Assembly: GCF_005239225.2 (NCBI RefSeq)
Contig: NC_133284.1
Span: forward strand, 29,994,339 to 30,058,338
Direction: 5' to 3'
Source of the DNA: Populus alba
Taxonomy: Eukaryota; Streptophyta; Magnoliopsida; Malpighiales; Salicaceae
DNA: 64,000 nt
Shown one piece after another: positions 10,421-23,575 of the stretch. Numbering within the stretch: the first letter of the stretch is position 1; every line of letters starts with the position of its first letter. The notes below the pieces were generated by a model. It was not told the DNA's origin and ran no database searches. It saw only the letters and a list, made by a program, of their open reading frames with translations. The translations under genes and the position numbers were made by a program.

Positions 10421-12500
10421 TCCAGTAATGGGAATAACCTCAAACGGGCTACAATCCTTCTCGATGATTGGCTATCCTAATATATCTTATGACTAGTCAT
10501 CTCCCCCTTCACATCTTAATAAGTGTTGGCTTCCCAACAAACATGATTTTTACAGTGTCATTGCTCCTGTTAGCAAAGGTAAAGAACCATCATATGTCTT
10601 TGCCACCATTAGTATTGATGACCATTTGGTAACAACTTCTAAAACTTTTACCATGGGCTCAAGCCCAACCATTTTGTAGAATTTTTTGAAGGAGAACACG
10701 AGGGGATCTTGTGTTCTCCTTCTCACCAAAGAAGGCCATCAATATGGCACACACCCTATTTATGGGACCTAATATGAGGGACCCATGTCCTTTGTTACTT
10801 TTTTTAGGTTCTGGTTGAAATCTAAACTCCTCGTTGGAGGATGAAGCATTTCTATTTTTAAGATAGGTCTAATGTTTTTGTGCTCCATTAGTTCTGATTT
10901 AAAAGGAAAGATTTGAACAGAGGTCTTGAGGATATCTATATGAGTTTTTCTTAGATTAAATAAAAGGTGACTTATGGTTTTTTTTTTTGTGAAAGAAATT
11001 TTTTCTTTCATAAATCACGTGAAGTAAAAGTGAAAGAAAGGTAAAAACAAGAACAACTAGGGTTATAAAGAAAAAATTCCTTCATCTCCATCGTCAGATG
11101 AATAACCTTTCATATCACTACATATCTCAAGAAGACTACTCAAATAGTATATTGAAAGCTAGTCGTCTTTTCATTCCCTGAGGAAAACATTCTCCCCATA
11201 AAAAAAAAAAAAGACACATAGACTTGAGGATCCTAACAGTATCATGAAAGGCACATAAAATATTATGGAGAAGATAAAAAAAGGTCTCATTTGTTGCTGA
11301 TAGAGTCTTTTCAAAGTCTTTTGCACTATGATACCCAAACATTTGTGGGGCTTTTGATGGATCAACATTTATTATTTTTTGTTTGTGTGGAACTGTCTTT
11401 CAGAAGTATGGTCAGAGAGAAGGTTATGACCCCAATATATATGGGCTCAGCCAAACACTAATCCTAGACGTCTGTGAGTTTGATGCGCTGATAAACCTAT
11501 AATCTTCTAACATCTATGAGTCAAACAATCTACTAGACCCATTGACGCTAAACCTATTCTCTCTTTTACTCCAAAATGATCTTAAGCTTCCTGATGGAAC
11601 CATGAGTCAGAGATATTTTATTTTGACGAGTTAGAAATATTTTTATCCTAACAAGACATAGAATCTTATCTTGACATGTAAGAGACTTTTTTTTTTTTTT
11701 TTTATCTTGACAAGATGAAAATATTTTGTGAATATGCTACTCTTTTCCCTAGAACGAAGGGAGGGACCTTAAGGGCTATAGAAAAGGAAAAAGATAACCT
11801 TCAGGTAGGTTCAATTTTTTTTTATATAATGACAAATCTATCCTAAAAATCCATTTTCTCAAAATTATAATTGATCTCTACCTGAATTGACATTAATTTA
11901 ATCATCAGAGAGTCCCCAAATATATAAAAAGAGATTTTTCACAAGTAACAAACATGATCTATCAACCACTCCTCCAAGCAAGGATGTATCAAATTGCTAG
12001 AATCAGGAGATTAACAATCTTATTTCAGGCTTCAGCTTGACCTTCAAATCCATGGGGATAGAAACGAACTTCATCACATGCAATCAAATTAACCACATGA
12101 CCCGATCCATGTTACATGAAAAATGGATCAAATAGAGCTCGTGCACATATATAGAAGCCACTAGATAGTCGAGCTAATTTTTTCGGCAGCGTAAAAAAAT
12201 GATGCCCAAGCGCTATTATTGGATTTTAAAGAAAAAAATCCATAACTTGACACCATAGAAAGAGAGCTAAAAAATAATGATCATCAATCCCCTAGAATAA
12301 AAATGTAGAAGGATGAAATCAGAAAAAAAAAATTAATAAAAAAAAGTATTAAAAAACAAAGTATCAACAAAATCAAGTGAGGTTGTCAAAAACTATGAGC
12401 ATAACCAAGTGGACAATCATTATTTGATAGGTGGCTTGTGCAACATTGCAAACCTATCTTATTTTTATCGCAAAAAAGATATTGAGATGATGCATATTTT
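10421..12500. other. Intergenic, no gene seen
   Basis: The stretch is AT-rich with short minus-strand frames of 60-80 codons (10769-11011, 11136-11368) that show no domain. It is probably further decayed repeat sequence from the same old element. A 20-base T run lies near 11685. Confidence 0.5.
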
Positions 12501-14450
12501 TTTTTAAACAACAAAATCCAAGATTATGATCATTAACTCGAGATCCAAAATTATTAATAAGCAATGAAAAAAATGGTCAAGCGAAACCTAGCGAACTTGT
12601 TAAATCCATGACTCGAGACACAATATCATGATAACTCAATAAAAAAAAAAAGGTAAATAAACAAAGAATACTAATTTTAAAAAAAAAAATTCCTTCAAGT
12701 ATTACCTCAAATTAAATGTCAAGGATGCAATCAATAAATTTAATTTAATAAAAAAACAAAATAGGGCCAACCATATTTTTCATTGGAGAAAAAATATCAA
12801 CACAATGCAAACCTGGGTTAAACTCTCAAACTTGTAGTCTATTAAATATTTGACTCGGCTCAACCAAGAGTTCAACACCTAAAAAATTAAATGTTGGATG
12901 ATGTAATCAATTCATTCAATTCAAAAACAAAATTCCTTTAGAAAATCTAAATTTAACAAAGACCAAAAAAACTAAAAGCAAGGCGACCCATGCTATTTTA
13001 AATAAAAAAAATCTCATAGAAAATGAATAAAAACAATAACAAAATGGTAAAGGATGGGAAAAAAAAGCTTGAAAAAAAAACATGGAAACTTGTATCTGTG
13101 TTAACTTCATAAATTAGAGTTAATTTTTTAAATTTGTAAACCGTTAAATTCTAGATCCAAACTAAACTAAGAAGCTTAACACCGGTCCAATTAAATGTTG
13201 GAGGATGAAATATAAAAAAATCAATCTAAAAAAATTCTTGCAAAGGTAAAAAAAAATACAATAATAAAAAAAGATTAGATTTGACAGGAAAAAAAAACAA
13301 AAGAATGATGAAAATGCCTATTTTTTTTGTAAAAACCATCAAAAAAAAAAATAGCAACAAAAAGAACAAAAACCAAATATGATAGATGAAAATATGTTTT
13401 GGGGGAGAAATTAAAAAAAATCTTAATTTAGTAAAGAGAATAACAATGAAATTGAAAAAACCCCTTAATTCCATAATTTGTTTTTTAATTTTAAAAACTG
13501 TAAAAAAGAGAATAAGGATGAAATCTTAAGTATAACATACCTTAGGGGTTGATTCAATTTTTTTAAGACCAACATGAAAATAAAGTAGGAGAGAATGAAA
13601 AAAAAAACAAAACAAAAGGCTACACGCGCCACTTAGGCCACCATCGAACTAGATGTATCGTTTATTCATTGAGGGGAAAGCTGAGATGCTTGACCACCCC
13701 ACATCTGGGATAACTCCATGTAAAGAAAGGTGGAAACAATGACAATGCTGAAGGGTCAATAATTTAATGGCAAAGAATAAAACCGAGTAAAAAATCGAGT
13801 CAAGCCGTGTTAACCCAACCAACCTGTGGCGCAAGATATGAAATGGGAATAACCCCGCAAAAAGAAAAGCTGAACAAATCACAAAGATCATAACCCAATA
13901 AGTCAATGTCAAATGATAAAAATAAAAAAAATATATATATTTTAAAAGGGATCTAAAAAAACACTAAACTGAAACCAGGTAAATCATTAAAATGAACCAA
14001 GTCTTGAAAATGAGACAACCCTGTAGAAGGCAAAAATAATCACAAAGCAAAATTCTCAATTATAAAAAATAAAAAATAAATAAAAAATGAGGACCAAATC
14101 TTATACCAAACAATAATTGAAAGAAACTAATTAGGGACTAAATTGAAAATAAAATAAATGACAAAAAGGATAGAAAAAGAGTAATGAAAAAAATGAGGAC
14201 CAAAATTAAAAAAAAAAAAAAAGAATTAAAATTCTAAAGGGCAATAAAAAAAATACAAAGGATGAAAAAATAGCAATAAAAAAATAAGGCTAAGATTGTA
14301 AACAAAAACAAATTAAATTAAATGCGCAGAGGGATGGAATTGAAAAAAATAAGCTTCAAAAAACATTAAAATCAAAGCAAATAAAAATAAAAAGAATGAT
14401 GACTAAACCTAAAACAAAAATAAAATGGAGAACAAAACTAAATTTTTAAA
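12500..14450. repeat. A-rich degenerate repeat array (family also at 39.4 and 44.4 kb)
   Basis: The plus strand is a chain of A-rich blocks repeating phrases such as 'ggatgaaat', 'gaggaccaaat', 'aacctgggttaaac' and 'ccaattaaatgttggaggatgaaat'. The same phrase set occurs at 39430-40830 and 44360-45300. The block after the array at 14450 ('aaaggcttggcacgaaaacc') matches one after the 44-kb array ('gaagggcttgccatgaaaat', about 45339). It is a dispersed non-coding repeat family whose class I cannot name. Confidence 0.55.
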
Positions 14451-14640
14451 GGCTTGGCACGAAAACCAAGGCATAGGAGAGAGAAACAAAGGGCAAGAGA
14501 AAAAACTCCATTATCGCCGAATTGCTGCCTGCCTTAGTGAACGCACCACTCTAGCAATTACGCCACATCCTTGTGCATCGGATGAGATGGCGATTGATTT
14601 TTTTTGCCATCGTAATTGTCTACACCCGCCTTTAGAATAA

Positions 14641-15480
14641 CGTAGAGGACTTTGACACGATAGCACGCGTCAACATATTTTACTAATTTATTAATATTTT
14701 AATAAGGTGGATTACAAGAAATGGCCCAAGGGCACACCATTATTTCAAAAAAAACCATGACGCAAAGACAAAAACGTTCTTAAAAGTTATTTTTTAAATT
14801 CAAAAAGTCAAAGGTTAACTATGTAATTTTACTGTACAAAAATTATACAAAGACAAATAAACCCTCTCCTGCAAGGCTATTTTTTCTAAGTATCCAAAGA
14901 TATAAGTGTTATTTTACTGTGTAAATTAAAAGAAAAAAAAATAAAAAAAAAACCCTTAATAGAAGATCATTTTTTTTCTATTTCAAGGGCAAAAAAGTAT
15001 TTTTATTATGTATTATATAAATTTGAACGACAACTTTGTTCCCAGTCAATTCTCAAGTAATATTTGAATATGATTTTACCTTTTAGTGTCAAGATAATTG
15101 TGAAGAGGAATGAATAGCAAGATCATTCTTATACTGTATGAATTTATAATAATTCTCCTCACATGCTGACCGTTACCTTTTAGTTTTTTTAAAAAAAAAA
15201 TTCCTGATATGGTTACCTTTATCTATGAGAATTCTCTACATCATTTATCTTTTTCCCGACATGGCAGTTATTTATAATATTTGTGAGAAAACACTGTGGA
15301 ACTTACATTTTGGCTGTCTTAGATTATAATTATATGTAGTTAACAATAATAAAAAACCCTAACAGTACTTACTTGTACCAGTAAAGTAGTAATAAGAAGA
15401 TACATATTCTTTTCAAAGTCAAAACTACCCACTTTAGACCCGTTTCTCCTACAAGAGAAAAGTCACCTCCCCCTCCCCCT
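14641..15480. other. AT-rich upstream region, no gene
   Basis: The stretch contains only short AT-rich sequence and homopolymer runs. It lies upstream of the PTM-like gene and presumably includes distal promoter sequence. No specific element is convincing. Confidence 0.4.
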
Positions 15481-15702
15481 CTCTCTCTATATACGTTTAA
15501 ACCATTTTTAGAGAGAGAAACTCAAAGCAAAGCTCCTCCCTGTCTCTCTCTCGAAACTCTCTTTAAAAAAAATTAAAATTCTCCAAGATTATTTTTTTAA
15601 GAGATAGAAAGAAAACCCAGCATTTCCCATTCTTTCTTAATTCAAGTTTCTCAATGTTTTTGTCAAAACAGGGATCGAAGTACGGAACAAGAAAATAAAA
15701 GA
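15481..15702 (+). promoter_or_regulatory. Proximal promoter and pyrimidine-rich leader of the PTM-like gene
   Basis: A TATATAC at about 15488-15494 sits in a strongly CT-rich region (15460-15560). A leader of roughly 170-190 bases with further CT-rich stretches follows, up to the ATG at 15703. CT-rich (Y-patch-like) leaders are common in plants. The transcription start is not determinable from sequence alone. Confidence 0.4.
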
Positions 15703-18700
15703 ATGGAATTTGTTGGTAAATCAGTCAAGAAGAAATTTAAAGGGTTTGGTGTTTTCAAAGGAACAGTCAAATCCTACGACCCGTCGTCTGGTTTCTTCGA
15801 GGTCAAGTACGAGGACGGCGATTTCGAGAAGCTTGGTTTCTCTGATGTTGCTTCTTTGGTAGGAGAGGATAAAGAAGCGGCCGTTGCTGCTGCTGCTGTT
15901 GTCGGGCCTGTTGACCCTAAGCCTCGTTTGGGCCGGAAGCCCAAGAAGCGTCGCCGTGCTGACCCTAAGAAGCTCGAGAGCGGAGGAGAGTCAGGTAATT
16001 CTAGGGTTGTTGAGGCTAATGGGAATTTGGATATGAATAGAAATGTTGATCTGAATGATGGGTTTAGTGGGGATTTGGGGAAAAATGTTGATATTAATGT
16101 CGATTTGAATGAAACCCTAGAAAAAGGAAGTGGGATTGTGGAGAATTTGACAGAGGGGGTTTTTGATTTGAATGCTGGGTTTAATTTTGATTTAAACGAG
16201 GAGGGAGAGGAGAGTAATCATAATAATAATAATAATAATAACCATATTCATATTCATAATCATAATCATAGTAATAATAATAATTTAAGTGTTGATTTTG
16301 AAGGGAAGAAGAGGGAGTGCATCGACTTGAATTTGGATGTGAGTGGTGATGTGGATGAGAATATTAAGGAGTTTGATTTGGAGTGTCAAGCTGCGGAGAC
16401 CCAAAACAGGGAATGTGGGTTTGATTTGAATTTAGGGATTGATGAGGAAATTAAGGATGGGATGGATGATGGTTTAGAAGGGCAAGTGGAAGAGTCTCCA
16501 AATTTTGAGATTCCAAGGATGGGGGAAGTTGAGAAAAGTCATATTGAAAGTGCAATTCCTAATGGGAAATTGGAAGAAGTTAATGTTATTAATGATTCGT
16601 TTGTAGAGTTGGGTGGAAGGATTGAGGAGTTGAATATGGTTTCTGGTGAAGATTTTAGGGTTTGTGATTCTGTTGGAGTGATGGATGTCAAAGTGGATTG
16701 TCCTGAGGTGATTGATTTAACAAATGGTTATAAAGAGGAGAGTGTGAGTCAGAGGAGGGGGAGGAGCAGAAGAAAGCTTGCAGATAATTTGAATTCTATT
16801 CGAGATGTGACTGTTCTCTTGGATACTAATGCTGTTAGGGATGAATGTTTGGTGGCGAGTGGTAGTAGGAGGCGCGGGAGGAGGAGAAAGCTTGCAGATA
16901 ATTTGAATTCTACTCTAGAAACAATAGTTCTCTCAGATGCTAATGCAGGTGGGGAAGTTTGTACAATGGGAGTTGATGGGAACCTAGGTGATGTTGGAAG
17001 TTCATGTAAAGAGGCCAGTGGTAGTGCTAGAAAGAGGAAAAAACCTTTGGGCAATGGGAATTCTACGCAAAAAACAACCGTTTTGAGAAGAAGTGCTCGT
17101 AGAGGGTCAACTAAAAACGACATGTCAGATGATATATCAATGTCTCCTGTAGTTGGTGCATTAATGGAGGAAAAGCCTGTTAAATCACATCATGAATGGC
17201 CTGAAGAGCCTGGGGTTCTTCCTCCTAAGTTGCAACTACCTCCTTCTTCACAGAGTTTAGATTTGAGTGGCATTCCTGTACTTGACCTATTCTCAGTTTA
17301 TGCCTGTTTAAGATCATTTAGCACTTTGTTGTTTTTAAGTCCATTTGGATTGGAGGAATTTGTGGCCGCAGTGAAGGGTAACTTTCCAAGTTCACTATTT
17401 GACTGTATTCATGTTTCAATTCTGCAAACTCTAAGAAAGCATTTGGAGAACCTTTCAAATGAAGGTTCTGAATCTGCTTCTAATTGCCTGAGGTATTCCT
17501 TTTGTTCCTTACTTTTCATTTTTGTTGAAGTTGATTTTCTTTTCATTTGAAACTTAGGTTTATTGATATTTACTATTTTTAATTGACTATCAATTTAGGA
17601 GCCTTGATTGGGGTTTGTTGGACTTGATTACGTGGCCTGTTTTCATGGTTGAGTACCTCTTGATCCATGGTTCAGAGTTGAAACCTGGATTTGATCTTAG
17701 TAGATTGAAGCTGTTCAGAAGTGACTACCACAAACAACCTGTATCTGTGAAGGTGGAGATATTAAAGTGTCTTTGTGATGACATGATTGAGGCGGAAACC
17801 ATCAGGTTGGAGCTTAATAGGAGATCTTCAGGAACTGACACTGACATGGACTTTGATCGAAATGTGAATCTTGGGGGTTACAAGAGAAGGAAGACTGCAA
17901 TGGATGTCTCAGGTAACTCATGCCTAACAGAGGACGCTGCTGATGACACTAATGACTGGAATAGTGATGAGTGCTGCCTTTGTAAGATGGATGGAAATTT
18001 AATATGCTGTGATGGTTGTCCTGCCGCATATCATGCAAAGTGTGTGGGTGTTGCCAATAACTCTTTGCCTGAGGGTGACTGGTATTGTCCCGAGTGTGCG
18101 ATTGACCGGCAGAAACCTTGGATGAAACCTCGAAAGTTGCTTCGAGGAGCAGAGCTATTGGGAGTTGATCCTTACAACCGGCTATATTTTAGCAGCTGTG
18201 GTTACTTGTTGGTGTAAGTTTTTCCTAATGTTGCTATTATTATTGTTTACGAGTAGCTGGGTGTGGTATGTAGAGTACAGTCCACAGTATTTAACAAAAA
18301 TAATATAGAGCAAGTGAAATATTATGTTATGAAGTTTTGCATAGTTGGTATTTTCTTATATAGGTTTTAAAATTTAAGACCATCAATATTTCAAGGAAAC
18401 AAATTTCTGAGACTGTTTAAGTGGTAGAAGCCACAAGACATCTTTTCACTTGCTGATGTCATTGTCTAGCATGTCATTAGCAATAGCTATAACTATTTAC
18501 TTGATATGGTTTATTCCATTATCTAGGGATACAAGCTTGTGATTATGGTCGTAGTATTTGAGCTGCAGTTATTTTTATGACCCATCTGCCTGTGAGCTCG
18601 CTTCAGTACTTGCATATTTTTTTCATGTATTGTTGATCTTGCAGGTCAGATTCGTGCGACACTGAATGCTCATTCAATTACTACCAAAGGGACCATCTTA

Positions 18701-21700
18701 GTCTTGTTATCGAAGTGCTAAAGTCTTCAGAGATGATTTATGGTGGCATTTTGGAGGCTATCCACAAGCACTGGGACATGCATTTATATGGAGCAAGTAG
18801 CAGTTTGAGTTCCCTAAAGCATACAACAAGCTTAGACATGTTCATACCCCCATGTCCCTCGGCATCTTTAGATACATGTGCAACTAAAATCAAGGCTGCT
18901 GATGGACAAAACCTGGGAAAGTTTGTTAATGGATGCTGTGGTCATCTTGATGTTGAGTTTTCAAAGTCTGCGAGCCTGACATGTATGAGTTCTGAAGGAT
19001 CAGCTGAAACCATCCAAATTAGTTTGGGGAACCAGAATTTTCAGAAAGAAGGGCCTGACTGCTCTAACAGATTTGCTGGCTTCTCAAATGAATCCGATGT
19101 TCCAGGAAAGTCCCCTCTCATGGGAGACAATTCTTTGACTTCCAACAGTTTGGATATTAAACGAGAAAAGAATCCATGTCCTCCTTCTACCAGATGTCCT
19201 TCATCTGCTGGAAATGCAAAAGCTGAGGTCACATTACAGGTGCAGCCTGGGACTGAGTACATGAACTATTACTGTTTTGGCCGTACATCTGCTTCAATTG
19301 CAGATGTGTTATTGTCTAAACCATCAGAGAAGACCACTGAAAACTCCATAAAATCAGATGAGGAAATGGCTTTAGCTCAGATGAAGGTCATTTTGAAGAA
19401 ATCCAACAAGTTCTGTTGGTCAAGCATTCCCTGTCTAAATGCTGAAGTCCAGAAAGGAAAATGTGGATGGTGCTTCTCTTGCAGAGCGACCACTGATGAG
19501 CCAGATTGCTTGTTTAATATGAGTTTGGGTCCTATTCAGGAAAGTTCTGAAAGTGAGGCGATTGGTCTTCAATCAAAAAGAATCAGGAAAGGCTATCTAA
19601 TAGATTTAATATATCATATTCTCTTGATTGAACATCGACTTCAGGGGCTGCTACTGGGTCCATGGCTGAATCCGCATTATACCAAGCTTTGGCGTAAAAG
19701 CATTCTTAAGGCATCTGATATTGTGTCTGTTAAACATTTACTGCTAAAAGTAAGGATTTGCTTTCAACTTGGTCAACACTGAGCAGAATTATTATTGCTT
19801 TTCATTTCATCAAGATTTCTTTCATTCAAACTAAGGTTCATTTCAAGGTTCAAACTGACATTTAGAGCCTATCTTGCGTGCTAGCTTTTAAACCATGCTC
19901 ACTTCATTTTAAAATGTTATTCAAACTTCTATTTTACCTTCATCTGGGTTTTTACAATAATTTTTGGTGAATTTTGTTGGCATAAGTTGTTTATCTAGTG
20001 CAGTTGGATTACCTGAAGTCCCAGCTGCAAACAAATCTGAAGCATCCTATTAGGGATCTTGTTTGCAATAAGTTGATTTAGAACAGTCAATGTTGTCTTG
20101 AAACCCTGATTTCTTATAGTTGTTTATTGAATTTATCTAGTGATTTTTGGCAGTTGTCTTGAAACCAGGATTTCTTATACAGGCTGTGTTGGTAGTCTTT
20201 GTCTCCTTGGTCCAGAAGGGTCCAAGTTGGTGCAAGCTGTAATAATATTTACAATGGTTATCCCTTGATCTATTTGCTTTAAATTCATCTTGTTATGGGT
20301 TTTGTGCAGTTAGAGGCAAATGTGCGGCGTCTTGCACTTTCAGCAGACTGGGTGAAACACGTGGACTCTGGTGTCACAATGGGATCTTCTTCTCATGTTG
20401 TGACTACTTCTTCACGTGCATCTTCAAAGAATGGGATTGGCAGGAAAAGGGCTAGGTCCACAGAATTCGAGTCAAAACCCTGTGCAAATTCTGCTAGTGG
20501 ATTGAGTATGTTTTGGTGGAGGGGTGGTAGGCTTTCTCGGCGGCTGTTCAGTTGGAAGGTTTTACCTTGCTCCTTGATTTCCAAGGCTGCCAGACAAGGT
20601 CTGAATTTCTTCTTCTATTTCTTCAATCTATTTTTTGGGGGTGGTAGTTCTTTTCATTTTAGGCAACTGAGTATTATTCTGAATATGTTCAAAGTTTGAA
20701 ATTCTGCAGCTGGTTGTATGAAGATACCAGGCATTTTATATCCTGAGAATTCAGATTTTGCAAAGAGAAGCAAACATGTTGCCTGGCAAGCTGCTGTTGG
20801 GTCATCAACGACTGTAGAACAGCTTGCTTTGCAGGTATGGTGCTCATTTTTCATTTCCTTTCAACTTTTCTTGATCCTGGTTTTCTTTTTCCTGCTTTGT
20901 TCTCTCTATCTCACCTACGTGGGCAAGGACATTTAATTGCAAACATCAGTTTTTTTATTACAGTGTCTGTTTTCAGCTTCCTTTTTAACTGGTTCCATCT
21001 ATTTATTTTAATTGTATGACCTTTCCAGGTTAGAGAGTTTGATTCGAATATTAGGTGGGATGAAATTGAGAACACTCATCCTTTGTCTATGTTGGACAAG
21101 GAACTTAGAAAATCATTCAGGCTGTTCAAGAAGGTAATTATCCGCAGGAAGTGTGTAGAAAAAGAAGGGGCTAAGTATCTTCTTGATTTTGGCAAGAGGA
21201 GATGTATTCCTGAAGTTGTTTCAAAAAATGGGTTTATGATTGAAGAATCCTCCAGTGAAAGGAAGAAGTATTGGCTAAACGAATCTTATGTCCCCTTGCA
21301 TCTCTTGAAAAGTTTTGAAGAGAAAAAAATTGCTCGCAGATCTAGTAATATGAGTTCTGGGAAACTCTCTGATGCTTATGCAGCAGTGAATAAGCCCTTG
21401 AAGAAAAGAGGGTTTTCTTATCTGTTTGCAAGAGCAGAAAGATCAGAGTACCATCAGTGTGGGCATTGTAAGAAAGATGTTCTAATCAGGTAACTTAATC
21501 TTAAGATCAATTCTTTCTTCTGTTGTACGTGGTTAAAATTTGATGACATGGCGGCTAATTTTATACTCTTTTGTGCATGTGTGTGGGTTGTTTTTGTTCC
21601 TTTTAATATTCATTTCATGCAAATATTAACTTCCTTTTTTATGATGTTTAACCACTTGACAGGGAGGCTGTGTGCTGTCAGCTTTGCAAGGGTGAGCAGT

Positions 21701-23035
21701 TCTTCCTTATTGTCACCATAAATGCATGATTAAAATCTGATATCGGCATTCACTCCTTTTCCATTGTATTTTGTATCTTACAAATATGATAAAATTTACA
21801 GGATCTTTCCACAAAAGGCACGCGAGGAAGTCTGCTGGTGCCATCATGGCCAAATGTACATATACATGCCACCGGTGTCACTATGGAAAGAATGTGAAGA
21901 AGACAAATGCAAAAACAGTGAATATTGACAATAAAAGAGGAAAAAATAGCAAGATCACAAAAGTTCAGGATCGAAAATTAAAAAAGGCCACCGTAGACAG
22001 AAATTCGGTGCGACTGAAGAACAGTAAAAAAGCCTTAAAGGGTTCTCGACCAATACTATCAAGAAACAATAAGAAGGTTACAGTTGTGCCACTACGTCGT
22101 TCGGCTAGGAAAGCTAAACAGAAAGCATTGCAGAACAAGAAGGCTCTAGGATGTAAGAGAGGAAGACCAGCCAAATCCAAAAAGGGGGCAAATAAGAAAC
22201 CAAAGAAGGGTAATTCGTTGCATAGGAAGAGAACAGATACTTATTATAGTTACTGGCTTAATGGTCTTCTGTTGTCTAGAAAGCCAGATGATGAACGAGT
22301 GGCACATTTTAGGGAGAAAAGGTATATTGCCCAATCAGATAGTGTTATTGATGATCAGCCCAAATGCCATCTTTGCTGTGAAGCAGGATCTACATCCATT
22401 TCAAATTATATTTCTTGTGAGATGTGTGGAGGTAACTATGTTTATTATTCTTTATGCCCGTTTCCATTTAGGTAATTGAATTATTGAAAACTAATGAAGA
22501 GTATGATATATGCTGATACATTAGGTTTCCTTCTGCTTTTTTATTTTTGTTTTTATTTTTTTATTTTTCATAGTGATGTTTTCATTCTAACATTTGTTAT
22601 GCAGAATGGTTTCATGGAGATGCTTTTGGACTTGATGCGGAGAACATAAATAAACTTATTGGTTTTAGGTGCCATATGTGCCTTGAGAAGACTCCTCCTA
22701 TCTGCCCGCATGCAGCAGCCACAAGCCATGAGTTTGAAATAGTTGAGGTACAAAATGATGTTGAGATTGATTTCCCCAAGGAAGGGATGGATAGTATCCT
22801 ACATCTAGAGGATCAATCAGGTTTACTTCCTGTTGACGAGTCTCTTCATGTTGAGGGGCAATTAGGTACTGGTCTGGATTCGAATCAGAGTTTTGCGTCC
22901 AAGTCTAAGTTCGGAGCTGAAAATGGGCATGCACTTGATAATGTGATGGAGAATTCGGACGCAGTTCAAACTTCTAATGAGAATTTGAAACCAGATTTAA
23001 TAACATCATCTAATGAAAATCTTATGGTCAAATAG
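15703..23035 (+). CDS. DDT/PHD-finger chromatin protein, PTM-like (1824 residues, 9 exons)
   Basis: Predicted exons are 15703-17492, 17599-18213, 18645-19749, 20310-20598, 20710-20834, 21029-21489, 21663-21691, 21802-22431 and 22605-23035. All introns are GT-AG and all phases agree. Residues 4-50 form a Tudor/agenet-like chromatin-reader module (KSYDPSSGFFEVKYEDGD). A DDT domain spans about 523-582, a PHD finger 722-766 (CCLCKMDGNLICCDGCP), and a WSD-type motif follows it (LLGVDPYNRLYFSSCGY). A second Cys/His finger lies at about 1452-1498 and a C-terminal PHD-like finger at 1660-1712. DDT proteins of this kind are nuclear and work with chromatin remodelling or histone reading. Arabidopsis relatives from memory are PTM and the At5g12400 type. 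PTM has membrane segments near its end; none is seen here, so the At5g12400 type fits better. Oddities are N-terminal DLN repeats, an Asn/His run at 171-199, basic repeats, and a probably shortened C-terminus. Confidence 0.88.
16036..16435 (+). other. Cluster of DLN (EAR-like) motifs in the PTM-like protein
   Basis: Within about 130 codons the protein has several Asp-Leu-Asn cores: VDLNDGF, INVDLNET, VFDLNAGFNFDLNEE, IDLNLDVS and FDLNLGIDEE. LxLxL and DLNxxP EAR motifs recruit TOPLESS-type co-repressors in plants. These are EAR-like by spacing, but repressor function is inference. An (AAT)n-type codon run at 16212-16290 encodes the Asn/His tract between them. Confidence 0.5.
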
Positions 23036-23575
23036 AGCATGATTAAATCAGGAGATGATGCTAATGTAACTTCTCATGATGCGGCACTGCTCTCTTCCTA
23101 CAAGGTTGATGTGGATTTGATAGAAACTGAGTTGGCTTCATTAGGACCGGATGGTGCAAAGGATAGCTTAACAAGACCCACCCTGAATCACCCATTGATG
23201 GATCCTTTTTAGACTCCATCAAGATGCAACCACAATCATTTATGGCATCAACTGAATTGTAAGATGACAGTGAAACTAGTGTAGATTAGATCCACAGTCA
23301 ATCATTTAACTGGTGAGACAGTAACAGTAGAGGCTAGAATTATTTGAAGTTCAGAGTTACTTGTAAATCTTCTAATGTTGAAATTCATGGAAGAAGATTA
23401 TAAAATACAACCAGAAGATTCTTTTGAAACTAAAAATAAGGAGTTTATTTGAGGCGGTAGTTTCTCTAACAGCATTCAATCTCTATGAAGACTGCCCCAT
23501 GACAGGATGGAATTCACTCAGTTTGTGCTTGGGAAGCGTAGGAGCATCTTTTTACCAGGTCTGATGGCATTTACC
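23036..23575 (+). pseudogene. Decayed former C-terminal coding region of the PTM-like gene
   Basis: After the TAG at 23033-23035 the frame stays open for 58 more codons, to 23210-23212. Beyond a one-base slip near 23165-23190 the neighbouring frame reads protein-like sequence (for example KMQPQSFMASTEL, then DDSETSVD) interrupted by several stops, most explicable as CAA or CAG changed to TAA or TAG. This looks like a longer ancestral tail now lost, although some of it may simply be 3' UTR. Confidence 0.45.

Noticed and set aside
14425..14640. 71-codon plus-strand frame
   Set aside because: Lies at the end of the A-rich repeat, has no recognisable domain, and no coding neighbours or promoter.
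16749..17123. 124-codon minus-strand frame inside exon 1 of the PTM-like gene
   Set aside because: Leucine- and serine-rich shadow of the repeated Arg/Lys-rich coding sequence on the plus strand.
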